64,000 nt of DNA, from NCBI GenBank assembly GCA_964057225.1, contig OZ059896.1:12384501-12448500 (forward strand), given 5' to 3'. This document shows, in pieces, positions 20,901 through 31,144 of this stretch; the first letter of the stretch is position 1; each line of letters opens with the position of its first letter. The notes below the pieces were generated by a model. It saw only the letters and a program-made list of their open reading frames with translations. It did not search any database and was not told the DNA's origin. Source of the stretch: Auanema rhodensis (taxonomy: Eukaryota > Nematoda > Chromadorea > Rhabditida > Rhabditidae). A program made the position numbers and the translations under genes.

Positions 20901-23900
20901 AAGAAAACAATGAACAAATATAAGGTTTTCTTCTGCTTGCTAGTGTAGTAAATATTCATTTTCAAAAACTCAAAGTTCCAGACAAGAACTAAAAAGAATT
21001 TGTGAAACATAAATCGGCCAAAACAAAATGCAAAAGTTGAATGATCCGCCGAGATTTAAATTCGAGTAGGAGGATTCAGAGTCCTGAGTGCTAATCACAA
21101 CACCACGAAACCACTATAGCTTGTCACAAGAGAACTGCCATATATGAGATTCAATCCTCCCTCTCGCGTAAAATAACAGAAAAACAATTACAAACAATAT
21201 GATTGAGAGAAGATTGGAATTTTTAACTTTCTCGAAGTTTAAACTCTGCTTAATGCAGTTATCCAAGTTTGGTGCTGTAGTTGTGCTTAATTGAAAAGAA
21301 TCTTGTTTGTTTTTCATCAACTAAGGAGCAAACTTAAGAGTCATCACATGACCTCGAATATCAAGAAATTGAGTTTTGAGTAGTAAAACTATTGTTAACG
21401 ACATTGCGTCTTTTCCGCACTTTTTATCCTCGAAATATATATGTTCTTCTACCTTCTTTGTTAGGTGTAGAGAACTTAACACTTTGGTTCCTATTTCGAG
21501 ACGAACGTTAACAGATAAAAGGATTCACCATCATATCAGAAGAAAATACAGTATGAATTCAACATTAACAAAGAATACGAAAAAAACAAGAAATTATAAA
21601 AATAAAGAATATAATGAAATAAGACACAAATGGTTTGAAAGCAATCGATCTGAGTTAGAACAAAAAAACGTGTTATATCAGCCTCATTTTATAAGCGTGG
21701 GTCGTTTAGCCATCGGTCACTTGAAAAGCTCGCACATGTTTAGTATGTGCTCGCCGATTTGACAGTGAAAAAATAAATAAATTTAAAATTAAAGAAAACA
21801 ATGAACAAATATAAGGTTTTCTTCTGCTTGCTAGTGTAGTAAATATTCATTTTCAAAAACTCAAAGTTCCAGACAAGAACTAAAAAGAATTTGTGAAACA
21901 TAAATCGGCCAAAACAAAATGCAAAAGTTGAATGATCCGCCGAGATTTAAATTCGAGTAGGAGGATTCAGAGTCCTGAGTGCTAATCACAACACCACGAA
22001 ACCACTATAGCTTGTCACAAGAGAACTGCCATATATGAGATTCAATCCTCCCTCTCGCGTAAAATAACAGAAAAACAATTACAAACAATATGATTGAGAG
22101 AAGATTGGAATTTTTAACTTTCTCGAAGTTTAAACTCTGCTTAATGCAGTTATCCAAGTTTGGTGCTGTAGTTGTGCTTAATTGAAAAGAATCTTGTTTG
22201 TTTTTCATCAACTAAGGAGCAAACTTAAGAGTCATCACATGACCTCGAATATCAAGAAATTGAGTTTTGAGTAGTAAAACTATTGTTAACGACATTGCGT
22301 CTTTTCCGCACTTTTTATCCTCGAAATATATATGTTCTTCTACCTTCTTTGTTAGGTGTAGAGAACTTAACACTTTGGTTCCTATTTCGAGACGAACGTT
22401 AACAGATAAAAGGATTCACCATCATATCAGAAGAAAATACAGTATGAATTCAACATTAACAAAGAATACGAAAAAAACAAGAAATTATAAAAATAAAGAA
22501 TATAATGAAATAAGACACAAATGGTTTGAAAGCAATCGATCTGAGTTAGAACAAAAAAACGTGTTATATCAGCCTCATTTTATAAGCGTGGGTCGTTTAG
22601 CCATCGGTCACTTGAAAAGCTCGCACATGTTTAGTATGTGCTCGCCGATTTGACAGTGAAAAAATAAATAAATTTAAAATTAAAAGAAACAATGAACAAA
22701 TATAAGGTTTTCTTCTGCTTGCTAGTGTAGTAAATATTCATTTTCAAAAACTCAAAGTTCCAGACAAGAACTAAAAAGAATTTGTGAAACATAAATCGAC
22801 CAAAACAAAACGCAAAAGTTGAATGATCCGCCGAGATTTGAATTCGAGTAGGAGGATTCAGAGTCCTGAGTGCTAATCACAACACCACGAAACCACTATA
22901 GCTTGTCACAAGAGAACTGCCATATATGAGATTCAATCCTCCCTCTCGCGTAAAATAACAGAAAAACAATTACAAACAATATGATTGAGAGAAGATTGGA
23001 ATTTTTAACTTTCTCGAAGTTTAAACTCTGCTTAATGCAGTTATCCAAGTTTGGTGCTGTAGTTGTGCTTAATTGAAAAGAATCTTGTTCGTTTTTCATC
23101 AACTAAGGAGCAAACTTAAGAGTCATCACATGACCTCGAATATCAAGAAATTGAGTTTTGAGTAGTAAAACTATTGTTAACGACATTGCGTCTTCTCCGC
23201 ACCTTTTATGCTCGAAATATATATGTTCTTCTACCTTCTTTGTTAGGTGTAGAGAACTTAACACTTTGGTTCCTATTTCGAGACGAACGTTAACAGATAA
23301 AAGGATTCACCATTATATCACAAGAAATTACAGTATGAATTCAACATTAACAAAGAATACAAAAAAAAACAAGAAATTATAAAAATTAAGAATATAATTA
23401 AATAAGACACAAATGGTTTGAAAGCAATCGATCTGAGTTAGAACAAAAAAACGTGTTATATCAGCCTCATTTTATAAGCGTGGGTCGTTTAGCCATCGGT
23501 CACTTGAAAAGCTCGCACATGTTTAGTATGTGCTCGCCGATTTGACAGTGAAAAAAAAAAAATTTAAAATTAAAAGAAACAATGAACAAATATAAGGTTT
23601 TCTTCTGCTTGCTAGTGTAGTAAATATTCATTTTCGAAGACTCAAAGTTCCAGACAAGAACTAAAAAGAATTTGTGAAACATAAATCGGCCAAAACAATA
23701 TGCAAAAGTTCAAGAACAAAATGATTGAGAGGAGATTCGAAATTTTAACTTTCTCGAAGTTTGAACTCAGCTGATTGTAGTTATCCAAGTTTGGTGCTGT
23801 AGTTGTGGTCAATTGAAAAGAATCTTGTTCGATTTTCATCAACTAAGTGCAAAACTAGAATTCATCATATGACCTCGGATATTAAGAAACAGAGTTTTGG

Positions 23901-24434
23901 GCAGTGAAACTGATGTTAACGAGATAACGACTTTTCCGCACTTTTTTTGCTCTAAATATATATGTTCTTCTACTTTCTTTTTTAAGTGGGTACAACTGAA
24001 TACTCTTCTTGCTATTTCGCAAAAAACGTTGACAAATTAAACGATTAATAACAATCTGATCACAAGAAATTACAGTTTGAATCATACATTAATGAAAATT
24101 TAGAAAAATCAAAATAGAGAATATAATGAGATAAGACAGAAATGTCTCTAAAGCAATCAATCTGGGTAGGAGTGAAAAACGTGTTATGTCAGCCTCATTT
24201 TCTAAGCGTGGCTCGTTTGGGCATCGGTCACTCGAATAGCTCGCACATGTGCAGCATGTGCTTGTTGATTTGACAGTGAAAAAATAAATATACCGAAAAA
24301 AAATTAAAAGAAACAATGAACTAGTATAAGGTTTTCTTCTGCTTGCTAGTGTAGTAAATATTCATTTTCGAAGACTCGAAGTTCCAGACAAAAACTAAAG
24401 TGAATTTGTGAAACATATATCAGCCAAAACAAAA
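14927..24434 (-). repeat. tandem array of ~0.89-kb LTR-derived units (about 10.5 copies)
   Basis: Unit starts, marked by TGTCAAATC on the minus strand, end at 15509, 16403, 17298, 18193, 19088, 19982, 20873, 21764, 22655, 23547 and 24277. The periods are 894, 895, 895, 895, 894, 891, 891, 891, 892 and 730 bp. Each unit has an LTR-like half of ~410 bp, related to the LTR at 11801-12180, and a ~480-bp internal half containing a tRNA-Gln-like segment. Both ends are truncated units. Units at 20874-22655 are almost identical, while the last two are diverged. Repeated ORFs of 67-128 codons seen here are by-products: they need non-ATG starts or break between units. Confidence 0.95.
15681..15750 (-). 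pseudogene. tRNA-Gln(CTG)-like segment, first of a series in the array
   Basis: Read on the minus strand, the segment has complementary acceptor ends, a D-arm resembling GTGATTAGCAC, the anticodon loop CTCTGAA (anticodon CTG) in a CAGGA/TCCT stem, and a T-arm ending ATCTCGG. The last anticodon-stem pair and the B-box are degraded, so it is a tRNA-derived relic rather than a working gene. Equivalent copies lie at about 16575-16644, 17471-17540, 18365-18435, 19260-19330, 20151-20221, 21042-21111, 21933-22002 and 22824-22893 (-), also 6551-6620 (-), 12854-12923 (+) and a diverged one at 62922-62991 (-). The unit ending at 24277 lacks it. Confidence 0.75.
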
Positions 24435-24986
24435 TGTGTTGTTTTCCGGGTCTTCTCTTGTTACTGGAGATCGGAGAACAGGCATTGTTGGTTCAGTGGT
24501 AGATTTATAATTCATTAGACCGAGTAGAAATAAAAAAGTTTATTCAGCCAAGGATAAATTAAAATACAAGAATGATAGGAATAGGAGGAAGGCAGCACGA
24601 CTGGTTGATAATTTAACACTTGAAGAAACGGGAAATTTGATCGGCTTATATACTAACCAGAGGAGGCAAGATACTATGGAGCGGAAGGAGGTAAAAGGAA
24701 GCAGAGAGATGTTTGGGGGGCGGGTTCAGATTATGAATACCCGAGATGTTGTGAGTGGGAAGGTTAAAGCTGGAGGAGGATGATTCATGCCTTATCCTGG
24801 GCGACATCTTCCCAGAAAACGTGGGATGGCCAAAGGCGCTTAAGTCATCACCGTTTTAGCTCCCGATTGCAACTTACGCGAATATTGATTTGAGCTTGGA
24901 TAAAGGAACAATAAAGAGAAATAATAACTAAACATGGCTGTAAAGTTAATAAGGAAGGACAGAGCGAAGAAGAGTGCGTTCGCACA
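24435..24986 (-). repeat. BEL/Pao-type 3' LTR
   Basis: On the minus strand it begins TGTGCGAACGCACTCTTC after the purine-rich TTCTGGGGGCCGGAG (24987-25001) and ends in ...AACACA; about 550 bp. GC content and codon-like composition differ from the flanking array. It is the 3' LTR of the element whose envelope lies at 25004-26868. No matching second LTR is present in the window. Assignment to BEL/Pao rests on the envelope type and is inference. Confidence 0.7.
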
Positions 24987-25003
24987 CTCCGGCCCCCAGA
25001 AGC

Positions 25004-26868
25004 TTAGAATAAATCCTGGTAGCTGATTGCATTGTCCTTTGATGGTGGTGGCTGATCCGTGGCTGTTCTTTTCTGTCGTGTCCTTAACGGTGGGGTCTGA
25101 GTGTCTTTTGTGACCGTTAGAGGCTTTGTGACCAGTTGTTTAAGAAGGTCCTTAATCTGTCTCAGCTCGTTCAAAATGTCCGTGCTGTTGTCCTCGTTTC
25201 TTGCTCTCATCATTGTACGGGTAAGTGCTGTTAGGTCCTCACCGATATTACGAGTTGTGAGGTCGATTGTTTTCAACTATGGCATCGCCTTAACGACAAC
25301 GATGGTGCTCTTATTGTGTGGAGCAGCCTCGGCTTTCTGCTGGGTTTTCGTGAGCTCGTAAGGCATATTTTTCAGGCTTATTGTAGACAGGTGGTCCTTC
25401 TGGATGTTGCGAATAAGATCCGTTAGCCGTCGTTCATTTCCAAATATTTTAAGACGGTCCTTTTCCCTGTTAAAGACGTATGAAGTCTTCGCGGTGGATA
25501 AGAAGTTTTTGAGCTTGATATACGCTATCAAGGTGTTAGCGGCAACATCGGTGATCTTTCCAGCTGGGGTGTCCTTACATTCTTCAAGGCTGAAGAGTAG
25601 TTTGAGAGTAGTGTCCATAGTTCGAGTAAGCTCCTTGAGGCATTCGACTCTTTTTTCGAGTGGCAGCCGAATATATCTTTGGCATCTTTGATCGGAGCGA
25701 TCAATTACGCCTTGAATATTAGAACAATTAGCTGTAGAAATAGACATTGTAGCTAATAAGAATACCAAGAGGATGTGAGTCTTTCTTCGATGGAGAAGGA
25801 AGAGCTGGCGGGCGAGGAAGATGAATAGAGCGATGGGAGACCACATGATGAGAAAAAGGAGGCGGAACATTATGCGTGTTATGCTGAACGCCCATCTTGC
25901 GCCGTATTCACAGAAGATCTGATGAGAGATGGCTAGCGCTATTAATATAAAGAGTAGGCATATTAGTAGCTCTTTGTACCATTCTATGTAAATGTCGTAG
26001 AAGTGTGAAAGGTCCGGCCAGGGAAATGTAATTGCTGATTCGTGAAGTGAGGAGTGGTTGCCTTCAATGTAATGTCTTTGAAGGTCCTGAATATTACTGA
26101 TATAGTATAATATTCCTGTTAGCGAGAAGTTCTGTGTGTCATGTCCGCATGAGTATGCACATTCAATCCGGGGTGTGACCGAGCTAATCGGCAGACGAAT
26201 GTTGTAAGCTGTCCCTTTTGGGCTGCATTTCAGCATGAATGCTGAGTCTCCACAGTTTGTAGCTGCTAAAGTTTTTGTTGTTGACGTGCAGATAATATTT
26301 GCTTGTGCCCTGCTTTGACAGTTATAACAACCTCTGACCATAGAGTCATTGATATGGCAAGTAGAGTCTTCATGGGAAGATGTTGTGTTGAAGATGCCGT
26401 CTACTGAGGCGTGAATTTCTGCCACCATGTTGCGGTAAACGTTGATTTCAATACTCCTTCGTGATGGTTCTATTGAGCAGGTTGGTGTGAAGATGGGTAA
26501 CGTTGTTTGAACACTGCCGAAGGTTGACTGAATATTTTGGTTTCTACAGTGGCAATTTGCTATATCTTCTGCTGGTGTACATTCGCAGTGTGGATTTGCG
26601 TTACAATCCATATTCTTAGCCTTTTCGCGAGAAGTGCATGTCAGCGTTGGCTGCAAATCCATATGGCAACCTTTGTCAGATTTCTGACGAAGTGTCCTTG
26701 CATTGATGGTATGACAGGAGGTGTTAGGCTGATTACGGAAAATTTGAACGGATGTAGATTGGTTGGAATATCAGAATGCAGAGTGATTATGTGTGAAGTT
26801 GTAGAAGATCCGTTTCGATATGTGATTCGTAATTGAGTTGAAGGTATCCATTCGTTGCAAGAGAACAC
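25004..26868 (-). pseudogene. envelope-like glycoprotein (phlebovirus Gc-like), broken
   Basis: Retroelement envelope remnant. The main frame is 25277-26662 (461 codons) and continues in the same frame after a TAG at 25277-25279 for 89 more codons to 25004. A fragment at 26641-26868 in another frame supplies upstream sequence, so there is one nonsense change and one frameshift. Visible features are a Cys-rich ectodomain (CNANPHCECTPAED, VRGCYNCQSRAQANIIC), several N-glycosylation sequons, a hydrophobic anchor (ELLICLLFILIALAISHQIF, about residues 232-251) and a second hydrophobic stretch (ILLVFLLATMSI). The Cys pattern recalls the class II Gc proteins carried by some BEL/Pao elements. That family link is inference. 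Confidence 0.7.
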
Positions 26869-26889
26869 CTCATAGATTGATTTGTCTAT

Positions 26890-27746
26890 TCACAGACAAA
26901 CTACAAAAATTCAGAAAAAATATATTTTGAATGTTAAAAAACGATAATGAATTTAGAAAAAGTTTAAAACATTTTAAAAATCATGTTTAAAAGTATTTTC
27001 TGAATTCTCCGAAATTTTCATAAACTGCTTGAAGTCTTCTTTCTTGAATTTCAGAAGTTTCATCAAGATTTCAGAAATAATTTTTTGATAGAATGTTATG
27101 AGTACACTAAATGTCAATTTTTCTTTTAAACGGGAGAATTTGGTTATACGTCAACCAAGTTCTCTTCATAGATATTCAGTAAGTTTCAGATGCTGAAGCT
27201 TACTCGTTTGAAGCTATGCCATAGGAAAAACTTGGTTATTGATCGAGTTTTGTGCTTAGAATCATTTTAAAGATATTTCTAATGAATTAACTTCTTTCCT
27301 AATCTCAAAATCTGTTATATTAAGATGAATTATTCAAAATAGTCAAAAAACACTATTTTTCCTTATAAATTTAGAAAATAATATTGAAATCAGTTTTAGT
27401 TATATTAACATATATTTTTACTGACTATATACTATATGAACTCGCAAAATTTTTGAAATTAAAAAAAAAATTTTTTTTGTAGTTTGAAGGGGAATTCTGG
27501 GGCCTCTAACATAGGGGTGTGCAACCTTCATCGCACAGGACTGTACATACATTTGAAAAAAACAAATTTAAAATTTGATTTGAAAAAAAATCATGCTTTA
27601 AATCATGATTTTTAAATTTAAAAGAGGACAGCTTTTTGACAGCTGACGCGCCCCAAAAGTATATTTTTAGCAGCTGACGCCCCCAAAAGTATGTTTTTGA
27701 CAGCTGTTTGGGGGCGTGGTTAGTAAATTTTGCACGGCTCTCTACT
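26890..27746 (+). repeat. Polinton terminal fragment with truncated MITE
   Basis: 26890-27543 is the MITE of 4081-4785 in reverse orientation, missing about 70 bp of one end where it meets the envelope gene. 27546-27746 is the outer Polinton TIR: an AT-rich tract, three ~29-bp CAGCTG repeats, TTTGGGGGCGTGGTTAGTAA and the terminus TCTCTACT. The BEL reverse transcriptase starts right after the terminus. Confidence 0.85.
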
Positions 27747-28668
27747 AACGACGTCATACACCAAGGATCACTAATTTTACCATCATTAATTGGAATGATC
27801 TTAAAATTCAGATGTGGAAACGCAGCTATGATAGCAGACGTACAAAAAGCTTTCTTACAAATTCGACTCCATGAGTCGGAAAGAGATGCTACTCGCTTTT
27901 TCTGGCTCAAAAATATTAACCAACCACTAAGCACGGACAATACCAGAACCCTACGATTCCGTAGAGTACCATTCCTTCTCGGAGCCACAATACAACACCA
28001 CCTAGAAAAGAAAAGCTCAGAAAGTCTTCTAGCTCATACAATCAAGGACAATCTTTATGTGAACAACTTACTCCTTGTCTCTGACTCAGCAGATCAAGTG
28101 CGAATGTGGTATTCCGAAACAAAGGATATATTTCAGGAAATGAACATGAAACTCCAAGAGTTTATATCCAACAATGAGATATTTAACTCAAACCTGACTC
28201 CTGAAGAACACAATGCCTCAAAAACACCTAAAATATTAGGACTTCCCTGGGACACATCATCAGACCAATGGATAATCCAAGCTCAAATCCCGGAAACCAA
28301 GCTTACAAAAAGAGGAATCACTCAAGCAATTGCATCAATCTTTGATCCAATGGGCATGATTTGCCCCAGCTTACACCCACTACGAATCTTCCTTCAGAAT
28401 CTATGGACAGAAAGGTTTGATTGGGACACTGCACTACCAACGGAAATCCAAACCAAATGGAAACATTTATGTGAAAACTTTAACATCAACATAAGGATCC
28501 CTCGTTCTCTACCATCGGACACCAACGGACAATACCATCTGGTAACATGCACGGACTCAAGCAGCAACGCATTAGGATTCTGTTGCTACTTAATCGCAGC
28601 ATCAACACGACAAGTAGTCCTAATATTCGCAAAATCTAAATTGCATTCCAAAAACTCAAATGATTGAA
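27747..28668 (+). pseudogene. BEL/Pao reverse transcriptase fragment
   Basis: RT core of a BEL/Pao element, truncated at both ends: NDVIHQGSLILPSLIG, then motif A (IADVQKAFLQIRLHESERDATRFFW), FRRVPFLLGATIQHH and the motif C region DNLYVNNLLLV. In the last, the Asp of the usual YVD(N/D) is Asn, which should abolish catalysis. It continues into the connection region (QAIASIFDPMGMICP, LRIFLQNLWTERFDWD) and the first part of an RNase H-like fold (VTCTDSSSNALGFCCY). It begins exactly at the Polinton terminus at 27746 and ends where its own inverted copy begins. Confidence 0.88.
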
Positions 28669-29172
28669 TTTTGGTTTCCGGGATTTGAGCTTGGATTATC
28701 CATTGGTCTGATGATGTGTCCCAGGGAAGTCCTAATATTTTAGGTGTTTTGGAGGCATTGTGTTCTTCAGGAGTCAGGTTTGAGTTAAATATCTCATTGT
28801 TGGATATAAACTCTTGGAGTTTCATGTTCATTTCCTGAAATATATCCTTTGTTTCGGAATACCACATTCGCACTTGATCTGCTGAGTCAGAGACAAGGAG
28901 TAAGTTGTTCACATAAAGATTGTCCTTGATTGTATGAGCTAGAAGACTTTCTGAGCTTTTTTTTTCTAGGTGGTGTTGTATTGTGGCTCCGAGAAGGAAT
29001 GGTACTCTACGGAATCGTAGGGTTCTGGTATTATCCGTGCTTAGTGGTTGGTTAATATTTTTGAGCCAGAAAAAGCGAGTAGCATCTCTTTCCGACTCAT
29101 GGAGTCGAATTTGTAAAAAAGCTTTTTGTACGTCTGCTATCATAGCTGCGTTTCCACATCTGAATTTTAAGA
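27799..29172. repeat. 502-bp inverted repeat of BEL RT (arms 27799-28300 and 28671-29172)
   Basis: Second fold-back structure in the window. The arms pair at coordinates summing to 56971, with a 370-bp spacer (28301-28670). The two arms encode the same RT stretch without an amino-acid difference, and I noticed one silent mismatch in an A/G-rich run. The right arm (minus-strand reading 28586-29143) is thus an inverted duplicate, not a second insertion. It ends directly at Polinton TIR sequence. Confidence 0.93.
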
Positions 29173-29590
29173 AGTTTGTTTACTTATAATGTATTGTGTT
29201 GGTACTATTTTATTTGTATTTTAAAGATCAATAAAATTTCTGCATGTAGATAATTTTGTTCACCGTACTTGTTATGGGTAATTCAATGGAACACATATCG
29301 AAGGTTAATTCGATAAGAACGATATGAAATACCAAAATTTAATGGAACACATATCGAAGGTTAATTCGATAAGAACGACATTAAATTATTAATTTTTGAA
29401 ATTACAAATTGTTATTAATTATATTTATTCTAACAAGTAAAAGTTTCAAATTAAAAGAAAAGACTAGTTTTAAACTTTATTTTACTAATATAACAATACA
29501 ATAACTAAATAGAGCACACATTGAAGGTAAATACAATAAGATTAACAAACAGTTGCGCTGACCTCAACGCCACGCATATCGATGGTTAGT
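29173..29590 (-). repeat. Polinton P2 left terminal repeat (inner part)
   Basis: Reverse complement of 52490-52990 in order, with two dyad copies (29296-29315, 29352-29371) 56 bp apart, then the GCGCTGACC block. The terminus itself and the CAGCTG repeats are missing. Confidence 0.8.
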
Positions 29591-30190
29591 AAACACTAAT
29601 AACTGCACTGTAGGGGTTTAAATATAGTATAATCATTTTAACATTTCAAAAGTTTTAGTTTCGTGATATAATCATTAGTAAATATTCAAGAATGAAATAT
29701 TTTTCACATATAAAACGTTGGCAGTCATATTTTTTGTGCTACAATATGGGTGTAAAAGTATACTATGAATAATATATGAGCTATTAAGCAAAGTTTAAAA
29801 AGCCTAAATGTTTTGTTGTTTATGGCACAAACGGTAAACAATAATGTTTAAAGAGATGTAAAAACTAATTAATATGCAGATTGTTTACAGGTTCAGAGCG
29901 CGCCAACTGCTGGCAACTGTCGATGATATGAGTATATCTGCATAAATATGCTGTAAAATCTAATTAACAAAAGAATTTCATCAGAAAACTTGATTGTAAC
30001 ACAATGGGTTGTACTTTACAAAAATCTTTGTATAAAAGGTTGGCAATTTTTGCTACATTTACATTTCAGCTCTGCCAACTATCCGAGGATCCGACGTTTC
30101 ACCATCTTCTGCCACTCTTTGCCAATCGCCATAGACTGCTTCTCTCTGCAAGTTTGCCTTAATTTTTAGAAAGTTGGATCTTTAGCGGAA
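29591..30190. other. non-coding leader of the P2 Cys-rich gene
   Basis: AT-rich sequence without ORFs. The part from about 29870 has similarity to the region right of the Cys-rich gene in P3 (about 50560-50640: CAGTTTGTT, GCGCCAACTG-type words). It probably holds the promoter; TATAAAAGG at about 30031 is a TATA-like candidate 160 bp before the ATG. Confidence 0.4.
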
Positions 30191-30775
30191 ATGAAGCGTG
30201 CTGTACTTGCTGATGTGACAAATGTTGTGCGCAAATCGCCTGAACCTGAAGTACCACGACCACCCACACCAGCTCCAAATTTTACAAGTTTTGGTATGAA
30301 CCTTAACTTGTATTTTTTAAATCTTTAATTTAGATTCACCAATAAAGCAGATGGAGATTCTGAGAGAGAGCACTCCACCAAGGAGTGTATTAATGAGACC
30401 AATTTGTCTCTGCAAAACTTGTAGGGAATCATTGCAGGTTATAGACGAGTATCACTGTTTCAGCCTCTGTATAAAGTGTAGAGAAAGAAATGATGCGTTG
30501 GGTCTTTTGAAGGAATTTCGTCACTATAAGCCCGAAAACTTTTCTATTAATGTAAGCTTGCATATTTATTTATTTTCAATTTTATCATTTTTTAGATGCG
30601 CTCTTATAACACCATGACGTGCAAGCAATTGTTGAACAATATGGGCTATATTGTTATATATGCAGATGAGGCTACTGTAAAGACTTTTAATTATAAGCAG
30701 AATGTATTCTACTTTAAACTAAGTCCAGAAGCACTCAACCTGAACATGTTTATCCGCTTTGATCCTTCATTTTGA
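30191..30775 (+). CDS. Cys-rich Polinton protein, three exons, intact (166 aa)
   Basis: Exons 30191-30293, 30334-30551 and 30596-30775 are separated by a 40-bp and a 44-bp intron (GTATGA..TTTAG; GTAAGC..TTTAG). The splice sites sit at the same codons in the P3 copy (49593-50196), which is strong support. The N-terminus is proline-rich (PEPEVPRPPTPAPNF). The middle has a compact Cys module, CLCKTC then CFSLCIKC, followed by RERNDALGLLKEFRHYK. The C-terminal exon has YNTMTCKQLLNNMGYIVIYAD and ends RFDPSF. Probably zinc-binding. I do not recognise the family. It sits next to the TIR, transcribed inward in P2 and P3. Confidence 0.8.
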
Positions 30776-30905
30776 CTACAACAAGCACAAAGAGTCCAAT
30801 TGGCGTTTTATTCTTGTTTTGTTATGTGGCATTTTTATATTCTCAGCCGTAACATTTTTTTTCCAGCTCTTGCGAATATCCATCAATGGCTCATCAATTG
30901 ACGAC

Positions 30906-31144
30906 GATCCAGTGCTGTAAGCAATAGTCCAGTTGTAAATTCACCTCTTGGCGGACAGTTGCTGAAAACTGGTAATGAAATTGTCGATGGGGTGCTGAAA
31001 GGCGATAATATCAAGGAAACTCTTAAAACAGCCGGCCGGCAAGCTATACGAGATCTTACCGGCTTGGGCAAACGGCGACGACGCAAAACCACAAAACCTC
31101 ATAAGCGGTTGTGCATCACTCGTGAGCGGTCGTTTCACATTTAA
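30906..31144 (+). pseudogene. pVI-like Polinton core/lytic protein, C-terminal fragment
   Basis: Corresponds to the C-terminal ~78 residues of the intact protein at 44785-45237, with VDGVLKGDNIKETLKTAGRQAIRDL and the basic end KRRRRKTTK...RERSFHI. The N-terminal half was removed by the internal deletion of P2. The stop overlaps the region just before the capsid ATG at 31145, as in P3. Confidence 0.75.

Noticed and set aside
14927..24434. CRISPR or bacterial repeat array
   Set aside because: Units are ~890 bp without short repeats and spacers, and the setting is eukaryotic.
24482..24503. tRNA-Gly-like 5' half (GCATTGTTGGTTCAGTGGTAGA)
   Set aside because: Only the first ~22 bases resemble a tRNA, including an A-box. 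No anticodon arm or B-box follows, so no tRNA gene is called inside the BEL LTR.
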